Positions 1 to 6,238 of a DNA stretch of 22,296 nucleotides are shown piece after piece; the first letter of the stretch is position 1, and every line of letters starts with the position of its first letter. The stretch spans positions 1-22,296 of the IMG/VR virus record IMGVR_UViG_3300033388_003070, one strand, 5' to 3'. The notes beneath the pieces are model-generated. The model did no database searches. It saw only the letters and a list, made by a program, of their open reading frames with translations, and was not told where the DNA came from. The position numbers were made by a program, and so were the translations under genes. The DNA is from a virus.

Positions 1-708
1 TGGAGCAATTGTGAATGCAGACAAAGTTTCCAAAATTGCGACTGCTCTTGGATTACCTACAACCCAGTTAGCTGAGCCACGTCTAGTATTAATAGCGATT
101 TGTTGTGATTTTCTCAAAAGATTGTGATATAATTCACGGTATCTTTCCATTTCCCAACGTCCACTAATTCCACCAGATGATGCTAAGAAGTCCCAAGTTG
201 TTTCATAGCTAGTACCTTGTCCATCTACTGTACTTTCAATAGCTGCAATAAGTTCACGATCAATTTCAGCTGTTATTTCATAAGAAAGAATGTCCATCAT
301 TTCTTCTTCAAGTTCAAGACCGTGCATAGCCTTCAAGTCTTGTGCGACTTCAAGAGACCAACGGCTTCTTAACTTACGAGTTGTTGCTTCAATTTGTGCT
401 TTTTCTACTGTCATGTTGACTTCTCTGATATGTGTTCCAGTACCAAGTCCTAAACCAATGTCAGAACCAACTGTACCTGGAGTAGTTCCAAGAGAACCAA
501 GTACTTCACCAGCAGATGTTACATAAGAACCAGAGTATGCGCTGTCAATAGTATTATATCCAAGTTCTACATCAGTAGTTCCACTATAATTAGCACCTGA
601 ATCACCTGCTTTAAATCTCAAAGCAAAGGCAAGTCCAACTGGGCCTGTAAGTGGTTGTACACCTACTAATTGATGAGCAACTAATTCTGGAAAAGTTCTT
701 CTAACCAT
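1..708 (-). CDS. 23: Major capsid protein gp23, C-terminal part (frameshifted fragment, truncated by window edge)
   Basis: Main part of the T4-type major capsid protein, which forms the hexameric shell of the head. The frame is open from 723 down to base 1 and runs off the window; the ATG used here (708) is only the first in this frame and is unlikely to be a true start. Recognisable gp23 stretches are AVPMVRRTFPELVAHQLVG followed by VQPLTGPVGLAFALR (the family's M-VRR-PNL-A-D--GVQPM-GPTG region), and further on RSRWSLEVAQDLKAMHGL, matching T4's ELAQDLRAVHGM region, then EITAEIDRELIAAI. The last codons read NPRAVAILETLSAF. A TAG in this frame at 724-726 means it cannot be reached from the gp23 start at 902 without a frame change. 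The fragment plus the N-terminal piece gives about 300 of the roughly 450-520 residues usual for the family; the rest lies left of base 1. Confidence 0.93.
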   Translation of the reverse strand, partial: MVRRTFPELVAHQLVGVQPLTGPVGLAFALRFKAGDSGANYSGTTDVELGYNTIDSAYSGSYVTSAGEVLGSLGTTPGTVGSDIGLGLGTGTHIREVNMTVEKAQIEATTRKLRSRWSLEVAQDLKAMHGLELEEEMMDILSYEITAEIDRELIAAIESTVDGQGTSYETTWDFLASSGGISGRWEMERYRELYHNLLRKSQQIAINTRRGSANWVVGNPRAVAILETLSAFTIAP

Positions 709-902
709 AGGTACTGCGAAGTGCTATAAGTATTAGCACCTAAACTATCTGCGCCTGTTGCATAACCTGTTGTTTCCAACATTATATTATGCTGATTTTC
801 AAGCATGATAGCTGTTGATTTCAAAATCTTAGCTGATCTAATCTTAGTACCTTCATCAAGAACACCTTCCCATTTCTTAATTAAATCTTGTATATTGTCC
901 AT
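681..902 (-). CDS. 23: Major capsid protein gp23, N-terminal part (out of frame with the rest)
   Basis: N-terminus of the same capsid protein, starting MDNIQDLIKKWEGVLDEG. The start at 902 is supported by a strong AGGAGG ribosome-binding site and by the late promoter just upstream. T4 gp23 begins in the same style (a short helix with LLNKWKPLLEG) and loses this N-terminal delta peptide to protease gp21; here L15-D16-E17 before G18 fits the L/I-x-E before G/A cleavage consensus, though T4 is cut further in. The frame makes sense to about residue 58-60 (GANTYS) and then gives a non-capsid tail ending in TAG at 681-683. The true continuation, FAVPMVRR, lies in another frame from 720 downward. 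One missing base near 718-730 would explain this; adding one A after AGCA would restore a TYSNFAVPMVRR-like reading. Confidence 0.85.
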   Translation of the reverse strand: MDNIQDLIKKWEGVLDEGTKIRSAKILKSTAIMLENQHNIMLETTGYATGADSLGANTYSTSQYLWLEELFQN

Positions 903-944
903 CGTTTTGTTTTTCCTCCTATTTTATTTTATTAATTTTAAAAG

Positions 945-952
945 TATTTATA
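945..952 (-). promoter_or_regulatory. T4-type late promoter for gp23 (TATAAATA)
   Basis: Exact TATAAATA on the minus strand, the octamer bound by the gp55 late sigma factor in T4. It lies about 43 nt upstream of the gp23 ATG and overlaps the gp22 stop codon (TAA at 950-948). Between it and the start is an AGGAGG ribosome-binding site. In T4 gene 23 has its own strong late promoter, as here. Confidence 0.8.
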
Positions 953-1751
953 ATACCTTTCTGTCTTTTAGTACTTTAACGTACTCGTTTACTGCTTGTT
1001 GAAAAGGATTATCTTTTGATTCGTCTTTCTTTTCATCGTCATCATCGTCATCATCAGCATCTACTTTTCCTTTACCGTCTTTGTCATCTTTCTTGTCATC
1101 ATCGTCATCTTTCTTGTCATCTTTCTTGTCATCATCGTCGTCATCCATTTCGTTGACTTTCAAAGATTCAAGAATAATGTCAAATTTACGATCAATTTCA
1201 GATTGATTAAAAACGCCTTCAAGCATTTCGATCATGTGCTTCTTTTGTGATTCTGTCAAACCATCACATTTCTGTCTCAAATAAAGTTCAGCTGCCAGTT
1301 CTTGAGCATCCTTTTTAACTTCAAGATTTTCAGAAATTGATGTATCAAGTTCATCACGAAGCTTTTGAATTTCATCCTTAGATTCTTTCAAAAGTGATTT
1401 AACTTCCTTATCAAGCAATCCTTCATCAACACTTAAGCGAATTTTGAATTGTTCAATTAGGTCGTGATATAGTTCACCTTTTTTAGCAAACTCAAGAATT
1501 TTATCAGGAATAGTCATTTCTTCGTCTAATACTGAATCAACAAAGTTTGAAAATTTAGATGTAATTTCTTCTTTGTATTCTTCAAATTTAGATTCATAAA
1601 TGTCAACTAACTTTTCTTTTTCTTCTGTTAGTTTAGCATTAAGAAGTTCTTTTGCTTTTGTTTCAATAATAATCTCAAGTTTTTCTTTAATTTTGCCTTG
1701 TGCTGATTCATCAAGTTTTTCAACACCAAGCAACGCAAGAAGTTTGTCCAT
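948..1751 (-). CDS. 22: Prohead core scaffolding protein gp22
   Basis: Major scaffold of the prohead, around which gp23 assembles and which is later cut up by protease gp21. It has 267 residues (T4 gp22 about 269) and lies between protease and capsid genes, as in T4. The sequence is strongly charged and helical throughout, with long coiled-coil-like Glu/Lys stretches. Residues around 172-195 (CDGLTESQKKHMIEMLEGVF and the following FDIILESL) match the conserved T4 gp22 segment LTESQKEKVLNLIEGMEF. The C-terminal third has a very acidic Asp/Lys tract (about residues 200-250) before a short end, FQQAVNEYVKVLKDRKVL, similar in placement to T4's C-terminal shell-contact tail. LDES near the N-terminus and MLEG are possible gp21 cleavage sites. 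The start at 1751 has an AGGAGG site and a perfect late promoter upstream. Confidence 0.92.
   Translation of the reverse strand: MDKLLALLGVEKLDESAQGKIKEKLEIIIETKAKELLNAKLTEEKEKLVDIYESKFEEYKEEITSKFSNFVDSVLDEEMTIPDKILEFAKKGELYHDLIEQFKIRLSVDEGLLDKEVKSLLKESKDEIQKLRDELDTSISENLEVKKDAQELAAELYLRQKCDGLTESQKKHMIEMLEGVFNQSEIDRKFDIILESLKVNEMDDDDDDKKDDKKDDDDDKKDDKDGKGKVDADDDDDDDEKKDESKDNPFQQAVNEYVKVLKDRKVL
1030..1149 (-). repeat. Low-complexity Asp/Lys codon tract within gp22
   Basis: On the plus strand this reads as irregular repeats of tcatcatcgtcat and tttcttgtcatc units, encoding runs of four to seven Asp separated by Lys-Lys. It is an internal coding repeat, not a separate element. It is likely length-variable between relatives because it can slip during replication. 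Confidence 0.8.
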
Positions 1752-1786
1752 TAAATATTTACCTCCTATTTTATTTTATTTGTATG

Positions 1787-1794
1787 TATTTATA
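1787..1794 (-). promoter_or_regulatory. T4-type late promoter for gp22 (TATAAATA)
   Basis: Exact TATAAATA on the minus strand in the 82 nt gap between the small head protein gene and gp22. It lies about 36 nt upstream of the gp22 ATG, with an AGGAGG site (1763-1768) between. The rest of this gap is plain AT-rich leader; no hairpin terminator is visible. Confidence 0.78.
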
Positions 1795-1833
1795 CTGTTA
1801 TGTATAATTATATAAAAATTAATAAAACCTTTA

Positions 1834-2028
1834 TTACATATTTGTTTTCAATGTTTTTAATTGTTTAATAATATTATCTATTTCACGTTTAACAGAATTT
1901 TTTTTATTATTAATATATAAATTATTTAAACCATCAAATTGAGATTTAATATAATCTAAATCACTTTGAAATGCATCATATTGACCCATTAAAGCACCTT
2001 CTTTTAAATATTTTTCATATATTTTCAT
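1834..2028 (-). CDS. Small internal head protein with T4-type capsid-targeting sequence
   Basis: A 64-residue Lys/Asn-rich helical protein between protease gp21 and scaffold gp22. Its first ten residues, MKIYEKYLKE, followed by G11, closely match in length and pattern the T4 capsid-targeting sequence of the internal proteins (MKTYQEFIAE before A), which directs proteins into the prohead core and is removed by gp21. L8-K9-E10 before G11 fits the L/I-x-E before A/G cleavage rule. The mature part would be about 54 residues, basic and probably helical, which suits a DNA-associated internal protein packaged in the head. The start ATG at 2028 overlaps the gp21 stop by one base, so translation is coupled. 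The similarity is recalled from T4, not from a search. It could instead be a core protein with no injected function. Confidence 0.65.
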   Translation of the reverse strand: MKIYEKYLKEGALMGQYDAFQSDLDYIKSQFDGLNNLYINNKKNSVKREIDNIIKQLKTLKTNM

Positions 2029-2618
2029 TAGATACTCTTTTCAATGTATTCTATTACTTGCCATATTTGTCTTTTATGTGCTTCTTTAGCATCTTCAATT
2101 GTTAGTTCTTTCTTAGGCATATATTCAGTAAACTCTTTTCCTTCATAAACACCTTTAACCCATGAAGGATTATTTGATGGGTCAGTAACAAGGTCCCAAG
2201 TAATTAAATTGAAATCTTCATTAACATAACCATCATCGGCAACAGTTCCTAAACCTCTTGAACTAATACCCATTTTACCTTCTTTAACTAAAGTTTTAGC
2301 AATACTTCCCATAGGTGTATCAAGCAATTTTGCTGAACCATAAAGGTCATTATTTCTCCATTCAAGAGTTTTTGTTAATATTGCTATTTTATCAGGATTG
2401 ATTTCTGGATTAGGTGGATGACCTAACTCACCCCAAAGAGAACCATTCTTAACTTTTTCATCAATTTTAGTTACTTCTCTTTCAAGTATTGTTTTTTTGT
2501 ATCTACGGTCATTATTATTTTTAATTTCAGCAGAACTAAAAATACCAACAATATTTATGCCTTTACTTTTTGATTCTACTAATTCAAAATCATGTGAAAC
2601 TTCTGTGATTAATTTCAT
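2028..2618 (-). CDS. 21: Prohead core protease gp21
   Basis: Serine protease that matures the T4-type prohead by cutting the scaffold, core proteins and the capsid N-terminus at L/I-x-E sites. It has 196 residues, slightly shorter than T4 gp21 (about 212). Hallmarks are the His motif GELGHPPNP (His67), the nucleophile motif KMGISSRGLG (Ser119 or Ser120), and a downstream WDLVTDPSNNPSW segment supplying a conserved Asp, typical of the herpesvirus-like prohead protease fold. The N-terminal block GIFSSAEIKNNNDRRY, about residues 26-40, is also typical of gp21 (family pattern 'N-NGRIY'). A GGAG ribosome-binding site precedes the ATG at 2618. The gene lies between small core proteins and gp22, the T4 position. 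Confidence 0.93.
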   Translation of the reverse strand: MKLITEVSHDFELVESKSKGINIVGIFSSAEIKNNNDRRYKKTILEREVTKIDEKVKNGSLWGELGHPPNPEINPDKIAILTKTLEWRNNDLYGSAKLLDTPMGSIAKTLVKEGKMGISSRGLGTVADDGYVNEDFNLITWDLVTDPSNNPSWVKGVYEGKEFTEYMPKKELTIEDAKEAHKRQIWQVIEYIEKSI

Positions 2619-2629
2619 GTTTTTTTCTC

Positions 2630-2637
2630 CATTTATA
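2630..2637 (-). promoter_or_regulatory. Possible weak late promoter for gp21 (TATAAATG)
   Basis: One mismatch to TATAAATA, 12 nt upstream of the gp21 ATG and overlapping the stop codon of the upstream 80-residue gene. The same promoter-in-stop arrangement is seen at 945 and 22168 with perfect copies. Chance occurrence is quite possible in such AT-rich DNA. Confidence 0.3.
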
Positions 2638-2875
2638 ATTGTTTTACTAATTTTCCTATATTATCCCAAAGTCTTTCCCAGTCAGAATCAATTCTTCTCA
2701 TAAATTTTATTAATTCTTTACCTTTTGGTTCTTTTGGACCAGGTATTGCATCTTCTAATTCTTCAAGAAAATCAGCCATAGTATCATTAGCTTTATCCAT
2801 ATATTTACTATCATAACTAAATCTACCTTCACTTAGCATTTTATTATAAGCTTCTTGTATTTTATCTTGTTTCAT
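2633..2875 (-). CDS. Small prohead core protein with putative gp21 cleavage site (gp68 position)
   Basis: An 80-residue protein in the interval where T4 has gene 68. The N-terminus KIQEAYNKMLSEGRF contains L14-S15-E16 before G17, a good gp21 cleavage site, preceded by an amphipathic helix; this parallels the 64-residue protein at 1834-2028 and the neighbour at 2875-3156. The body is acidic and helical (DFLEELEDAIPGPKEPKG) and ends in WERLWDNIGKLVKQL, echoing ADNIGTLV in the upstream neighbour, so the two may be diverged duplicates. The ATG at 2875 overlaps the upstream stop by one base (TAATG); no Shine-Dalgarno is visible, so translation probably depends on coupling. The core-protein role is inferred from position and cleavage motif, not from recognised homology. 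Confidence 0.6.
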   Translation of the reverse strand: MKQDKIQEAYNKMLSEGRFSYDSKYMDKANDTMADFLEELEDAIPGPKEPKGKELIKFMRRIDSDWERLWDNIGKLVKQL

Positions 2876-3156
2876 TATATGTATTTTCCTAAATCTATTT
2901 TATTAAAATATTTTAATGCTGCTTTGGCGTTTTGATAATCTTTACTAAATGCTGTTTCATGGGCTAACAATGTAACTAAAGTACCAATATTATCAGCTAC
3001 AGCATAATATCTGTTTTTTACTTCATTAGCAAACTTTTGATCCCAATTTTTTATAATTTCTTGTGGGCTCATATCATCTTTATAACTTCTTGCTTCTAGC
3101 ATTTTATAATATGCTTGAAGCATATTATCATATGCCTTTTGTATTCCATCATCCAT
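2875..3156 (-). CDS. Small prohead core-type protein, related to its downstream neighbour
   Basis: A 93-residue helical protein. The start at 3156 is chosen because AGAGGA lies 7 nt upstream and the N-terminus (MDDGIQKAYDNML) then aligns with KIQEAYNKML of the downstream gene; an upstream ATG at 3222 would overlap the gp67-like gene by 65 nt and lacks such a site. Residues 8-22 contain an internal repeat, AYDNMLQ and AYYKMLEA, and MLEA (E21 before A22) is a weaker candidate gp21 site (Met instead of Leu/Ile at P3). The segment ADNIGTLVTLLAHETAF later in the protein resembles DNIGKLV at the neighbour's C-terminus. Position between gp67-like and gp21 suggests a prohead core component; function is otherwise unknown. 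Confidence 0.58.
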   Translation of the reverse strand: MDDGIQKAYDNMLQAYYKMLEARSYKDDMSPQEIIKNWDQKFANEVKNRYYAVADNIGTLVTLLAHETAFSKDYQNAKAALKYFNKIDLGKYI

Positions 3157-3157
3157 A

Positions 3158-3355
3158 TTATTCCTCTTTGGTATCATTTTTTGTTTCAGCTTTAGCATCA
3201 GCTTTTGGTTCAATAGGTTCACTGAGTTCTAATTTTTTTTCTAAAAAATCATACTTAGCTGCCTTGATTTCTTTACTTAAAACGTCTTTGGCATCCATAA
3301 ATTTATCATTTTCAAATGAGTCCAATGCTTTTTTAATTTGTTCTTTATCTATCAT
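3158..3355 (-). CDS. 67: Prohead core protein, gp67-like
   Basis: A 65-residue protein directly downstream of the portal gene, where T4 encodes gp67 (80 residues), a small acidic core component removed by proteolysis during head maturation. The N-terminal half, IKKALDSFENDKFMDAKDVLSKEIKAAKYDFLEKKLEL, has the gp67 pattern of two helices with the family's 'AI-s-D---A---F---m--k---li---k--ia' spacing. The C-terminal half is a low-complexity Pro/Ala/Lys/Glu tail. The ATG at 3355 is preceded by AAAGGAGAATTAAA, a leader nearly identical to that of two other genes here (5625 and, in part, 4956), and by two tandem late promoters. The call rests on synteny plus pattern; the sequence is too short for more. 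Confidence 0.7.
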   Translation of the reverse strand: MIDKEQIKKALDSFENDKFMDAKDVLSKEIKAAKYDFLEKKLELSEPIEPKADAKAETKNDTKEE

Positions 3356-3375
3356 TTTAATTCTCCTTTATAACA

Positions 3376-3392
3376 TATTTATATTATTTATA
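3376..3392 (-). promoter_or_regulatory. Tandem T4-type late promoters upstream of gp67-like gene
   Basis: Two exact TATAAATA octamers on the minus strand, at 3385-3392 and 3376-3383, separated by one base, in the 41 nt gap between portal and gp67-like genes. The nearer copy is about 20 nt upstream of the ATG. They would supply late transcripts for the small core proteins and gp21. Two start points nine bases apart, or one preferred copy, are both possible. Confidence 0.75.
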
Positions 3393-3396
3393 TTTT

Positions 3397-4956
3397 TTAC
3401 CAACTACCACCACTTTCACCTGTGTCTTCTCTGAAACCATATTCAATATCTTTTTTCATACCATCACGATTAGCTTGAATTTCTTCATCTGTCCATTTAA
3501 GATATTTTTTCATACAATAGTATTTACTCATTTCTTCTCTATCAGCTAGTGATGAATAATTATTATGTCTTGATTCTATAAAGTTTGCTTCCATTTGTTC
3601 TTTATATTTTGAAGGTGGGTTCATTAAAACTTGAATTTTTCTTTTATTCAATCCATATTGTTTTTTAAGACCTTTAAAATCTAAGTGAAGTAAAAATAAA
3701 TCAGTAAGTTCATTACTAAATTTCTTTTGTTGTCTTTCAAGAAATTTGCTCCATTTAATTTCATCCCTTGATATTTCACCTGTGCTTCCACCACCAAATA
3801 AACTATCTGCGTCAGTTTTTTCTTGACTAGCTGATACACGTGAAGCTGGATATTTTAATGCTCTATATAATTTTCTTGCAAAGTAATATACATCATCTAA
3901 TTCTGTAAAACCAGTAGCATTACCACCAACAGTTTCAATTTGACTACCACGGCCTTCAGCAGATTGAGGTAAATAATAGTTTTCAAGTAAGCTTAAAATT
4001 TCTGGTTCTTGTGATAGCTGACCAGTTGTTGAATTATAAGATTGCTTTTTGGTCATTTTTTGTTTTATTTTTTCAACATATTTTAAAGCTTTATCACGAG
4101 GCATGTTTCCAGTATCAATTCTAAATACAAATCTTTCAGGTGCTCGTATTATTCTGTAAATTATAACTGATGTTTCTAATAATTTTAATTGATTATATGG
4201 TACTTTTGATTTTTCAAGAAAACCAAATATTTCATATTTTGATTTACCAAATATTCCATAATTTATAAATCCTATTTGATTTGTATTAAACAGTACAATA
4301 TCTTCTCTTGACTCTGCTTCTTCAATACTTAATGGTCTTTTAGAATTAGGTTTTAAATATTGGAAAAAAGAAGTTACTTTACCTGTTAACGGATTATAAA
4401 TATAGTCCATTGTTTCACTTGGTAAAATTTTAATATTTATGATACCTTGTTTAGGATGTCTGCTGTCAATAATTCTTTCATAATAAACTCTGCCATCTAT
4501 ATAGTAATTTCTAAACATATTCCATAAATCATCTTCTGAATTTATACTATTACTAAATAATTTACTAAATTCACTATTTAGATTTTTTATAATATTTTCA
4601 TTGTCAGCTAATGATTTGTCTTTTATTTCAAGATGAAGTAATACACCATCTTCATCTATTTGTGTTGATTCATTTACAGCATCTTCAATAACATCAGATA
4701 TTTCAGGCATGTCCGCCATTTGTCTATAAAAAGCAATTTTATTAACTTCATTTTCATATTGTTTATTAATATAATTATTATAAAATAAATTAAAAGATTG
4801 AACACCAACCTGACCAACACCATACATGTCTTCAGTGCTTTCCCAACCTTCACCTTTTCTGGCAATAATGTCAGTTAATTTAGGTTTAGGTCTTTCCTCA
4901 AACGCTTTTATTTCTTCAGTTAATGTATCTTTTTTAAAGTAACTTATTATACCCAT
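3397..4956 (-). CDS. 20: Portal vertex protein gp20
   Basis: Portal protein that forms the dodecameric ring at the head vertex, nucleates head assembly and is the channel for DNA packaging. It has 519 residues (T4 gp20 about 524). Recognisable family blocks are FYRQMADMPEISDVIEDAVNE near residues 80-100 (T4-type 'R-m---pEvd-AI-EIVNEAI'), DGRVYYERIID, INIKILPSETMDYIYNPLTG, IYRIIRAPERFVFRIDTGNMP with PRDKALKYVEKIKQKM (the most conserved gp20 stretch), and the glycine-rich ETVGGNATGFTELDDVYYFARKLY followed by ALKYPASRV. The C-terminus ends GFREDTGESGGSW. An AGGAGAA site precedes the ATG and a perfect late promoter lies 20 nt upstream. The reading frame is intact. Confidence 0.96.
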   Translation of the reverse strand: MGIISYFKKDTLTEEIKAFEERPKPKLTDIIARKGEGWESTEDMYGVGQVGVQSFNLFYNNYINKQYENEVNKIAFYRQMADMPEISDVIEDAVNESTQIDEDGVLLHLEIKDKSLADNENIIKNLNSEFSKLFSNSINSEDDLWNMFRNYYIDGRVYYERIIDSRHPKQGIINIKILPSETMDYIYNPLTGKVTSFFQYLKPNSKRPLSIEEAESREDIVLFNTNQIGFINYGIFGKSKYEIFGFLEKSKVPYNQLKLLETSVIIYRIIRAPERFVFRIDTGNMPRDKALKYVEKIKQKMTKKQSYNSTTGQLSQEPEILSLLENYYLPQSAEGRGSQIETVGGNATGFTELDDVYYFARKLYRALKYPASRVSASQEKTDADSLFGGGSTGEISRDEIKWSKFLERQQKKFSNELTDLFLLHLDFKGLKKQYGLNKRKIQVLMNPPSKYKEQMEANFIESRHNNYSSLADREEMSKYYCMKKYLKWTDEEIQANRDGMKKDIEYGFREDTGESGGSW

Positions 4957-4974
4957 TTTATTCTCCTATACAAA

Positions 4975-5625
4975 TTATTTATAACCTATTTTTAAAATTT
5001 CTTCAGTAGTTATTGTTTTAGTATTATTTAGATTTTCTGGTATAATTTCTTCTCTTTTTTCATACCAATCTCTTAATTTATCTTGATCATTTATTTCTAA
5101 TGCAACTTCTTGTTTTAATCTTTTAGGTAATGAGTTTAAAAATTCATAAGTACTGTTTCTTAAAAATCCTGTTGTTACCCAATCAATTAATGCCATTTCT
5201 TTTACTTTAAACACCCACATTTCTTGGTCAAGTTTATTTCTTTTTTTATCAGTTAGATCACCAATTTGTTCTTTAAATAAACAAGCTTGATGATAGAATC
5301 TTGTAAATTCCCGTTCAGTATCTTTTATAACTCGTTGAGATTCTTCCATTAACATAATTTTTTCTTTATAGTCAACTTTTGCTCTTTTCAATTCAAAACC
5401 AATTGACTTGTCTATTTTTTCTTCTAGTTCTTCAATATCAATAATAAGTCTTTCTTGGCTACAAGTTAGTTCTCTTAGTCCTCTAAATCGTTTATATAAT
5501 TCTCTTAATGATTGTTTGTACTGCCCGTAAAGTGTTCCACCTGCTCTTGTTGTAACAAAGTAATCATCTTGAAATTGACTCATTCCAGTTTGATGGTCGT
5601 CCAACAAATTTTTTAGTTGTGTCAT
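4975..5625 (-). CDS. Unrecognised helical protein upstream of the portal gene
   Basis: A 216-residue protein I do not recognise. It is predicted to be almost wholly helical and highly charged, with coiled-coil character from about residue 35 to 125 (for example ELTCSQERLIIDIEELEEKI and KEKIMLMEESQRVIKDTE). A Gly-rich bend, TRAGGTLYGQYKQS, lies near residues 26-40. The C-terminal third holds a more globular segment, WVTTGFLRNSTYEFLNSLPKRL. There is no signal peptide or membrane segment. The start at 5625 has an AAAGGAGAATTAAAATG leader almost identical to that of the gp67-like gene, so it is probably expressed late with the head genes. Its stop codon is embedded in the portal gene's late promoter. 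A structural or assembly role is suggested by position only. Confidence 0.75.
   Translation of the reverse strand: MTQLKNLLDDHQTGMSQFQDDYFVTTRAGGTLYGQYKQSLRELYKRFRGLRELTCSQERLIIDIEELEEKIDKSIGFELKRAKVDYKEKIMLMEESQRVIKDTEREFTRFYHQACLFKEQIGDLTDKKRNKLDQEMWVFKVKEMALIDWVTTGFLRNSTYEFLNSLPKRLKQEVALEINDQDKLRDWYEKREEIIPENLNNTKTITTEEILKIGYK
4976..4983 (-). promoter_or_regulatory. T4-type late promoter for portal gp20 (TATAAATA)
   Basis: Exact TATAAATA on the minus strand, 20 nt upstream of the gp20 ATG. It overlaps the end of the upstream gene, whose last codons are Tyr-Lys-stop (TAT AAA TAA). A GGAG ribosome-binding site follows. Confidence 0.75.
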
Positions 5626-5644
5626 TTTAATTCTCCTTTTAATT

Positions 5645-5652
5645 TTTTTATA
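5645..5652 (-). promoter_or_regulatory. Possible late promoter for the 216-residue protein (TATAAAAA)
   Basis: One mismatch to the late octamer, 20 nt upstream of the ATG at 5625, the same spacing as the perfect copy ahead of gp20, and again lying at the stop codon of the upstream gene. Suggestive but weak in AT-rich DNA. Confidence 0.35.
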
Positions 5653-6238
5653 CTATTGTAAAGTTAACCCAATTTCCATGAGTTCTGTTATTACTACTAT
5701 TCCAATCCATACCATCCATTGTAATTACTTGCCATGTATAATTACCTGGTACTAAATTTACATTATAATTAAAATTACCAACATATCTTTCATTAACAAC
5801 ATAATCATTTTGGTCATAGATTTGAATGCCATAATAAATATCATATCCTGGGTCGGCTACTTCATCCCATGTAAATGTTGTGCTTGTTGGAACAATAGCA
5901 CCCGCAGAAGGAAACATTGTTTGAGTATCAACAGCTGGGATTGATCTGTTGATTGTTTGTGTTTCGACATATTCTACAGTTTCACCACCTATTGTTATAG
6001 AAAATGTATAACTACCCAATGGAGGAGATATACCATTAAATTGTCTCAAAATATACTGTTTATCATCTCTAAATACAAAGTTTGATAATAAACTAGCAGT
6101 AAATCCACTTGGACCTGTAACAGTAATATTTGTAATATCTGTTGATAAATCTCCTATATAATTTTTAAAATTAAATTCTACCCATGTGTCAACTCCGTTG
6201 ACACATTTTATACTTATTGTATAATTAAAATTAGCCAT
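5648..6238 (-). CDS. Ig/fibronectin-III-like beta-sandwich protein, possible virion surface protein
   Basis: A 196-residue protein rich in Thr, Asn, Tyr and Val with alternating hydrophobic patterns typical of beta sandwiches. Two domains seem likely: residues about 1-105, and about 110-196, where TTFTWDEVADPGYDIYYG, then NVNLVPGNYTWQVITMDG give the classic FN3/Ig pattern (a Trp in strand B and a Y-W-V strand near the end). Such domains are common on phage capsid decorations, tail tubes and fibres (for example T4 Hoc). The start at 6238 (MANFNYTIS) is chosen over an in-frame upstream ATG at 6286 because two AGGAGG sites lie just before it and the longer version begins with a basic tail coded by those sites. 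The first 25 nt overlap the GNAT gene. No signal peptide. It could be a substrate for the upstream modification genes, but that is conjecture. Confidence 0.75.
   Translation of the reverse strand: MANFNYTISIKCVNGVDTWVEFNFKNYIGDLSTDITNITVTGPSGFTASLLSNFVFRDDKQYILRQFNGISPPLGSYTFSITIGGETVEYVETQTINRSIPAVDTQTMFPSAGAIVPTSTTFTWDEVADPGYDIYYGIQIYDQNDYVVNERYVGNFNYNVNLVPGNYTWQVITMDGMDWNSSNNRTHGNWVNFTIV
6184..6206 (-). other. Perfect 10-bp hairpin early in the Ig-like gene
   Basis: A perfect inverted repeat: ten paired bases (ATGTGTCAAC with GTTGACACAT) around a three-base loop that reads GGA in the mRNA. It starts 32 nt inside the Ig-like gene and 7 nt past the GNAT stop codon. No T-run follows on the transcribed side, so it is not a typical intrinsic terminator. 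It may affect translation or stability of this messenger. Confidence 0.6.

Noticed and set aside
290-526. Plus-strand open frame opposite the capsid gene (and the other plus-strand frames through the window)
   Set aside because: All lie antisense to well-supported minus-strand genes, lack ribosome-binding sites and have compositions expected of shadow frames.
700-735. Programmed frameshift in the capsid gene
   Set aside because: No X-XXY-YYZ slippery heptamer or following structure is visible, T4-type capsid genes do not use recoding, and a single missing base explains the break.
1030-1149. CRISPR-like or satellite repeat
   Set aside because: The repeats are irregular Asp/Lys codons within gp22, with no spacer-repeat pattern.
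6184-6206. Intrinsic terminator
   Set aside because: The stem is followed by mixed sequence, not a T-run, and lies inside a gene.
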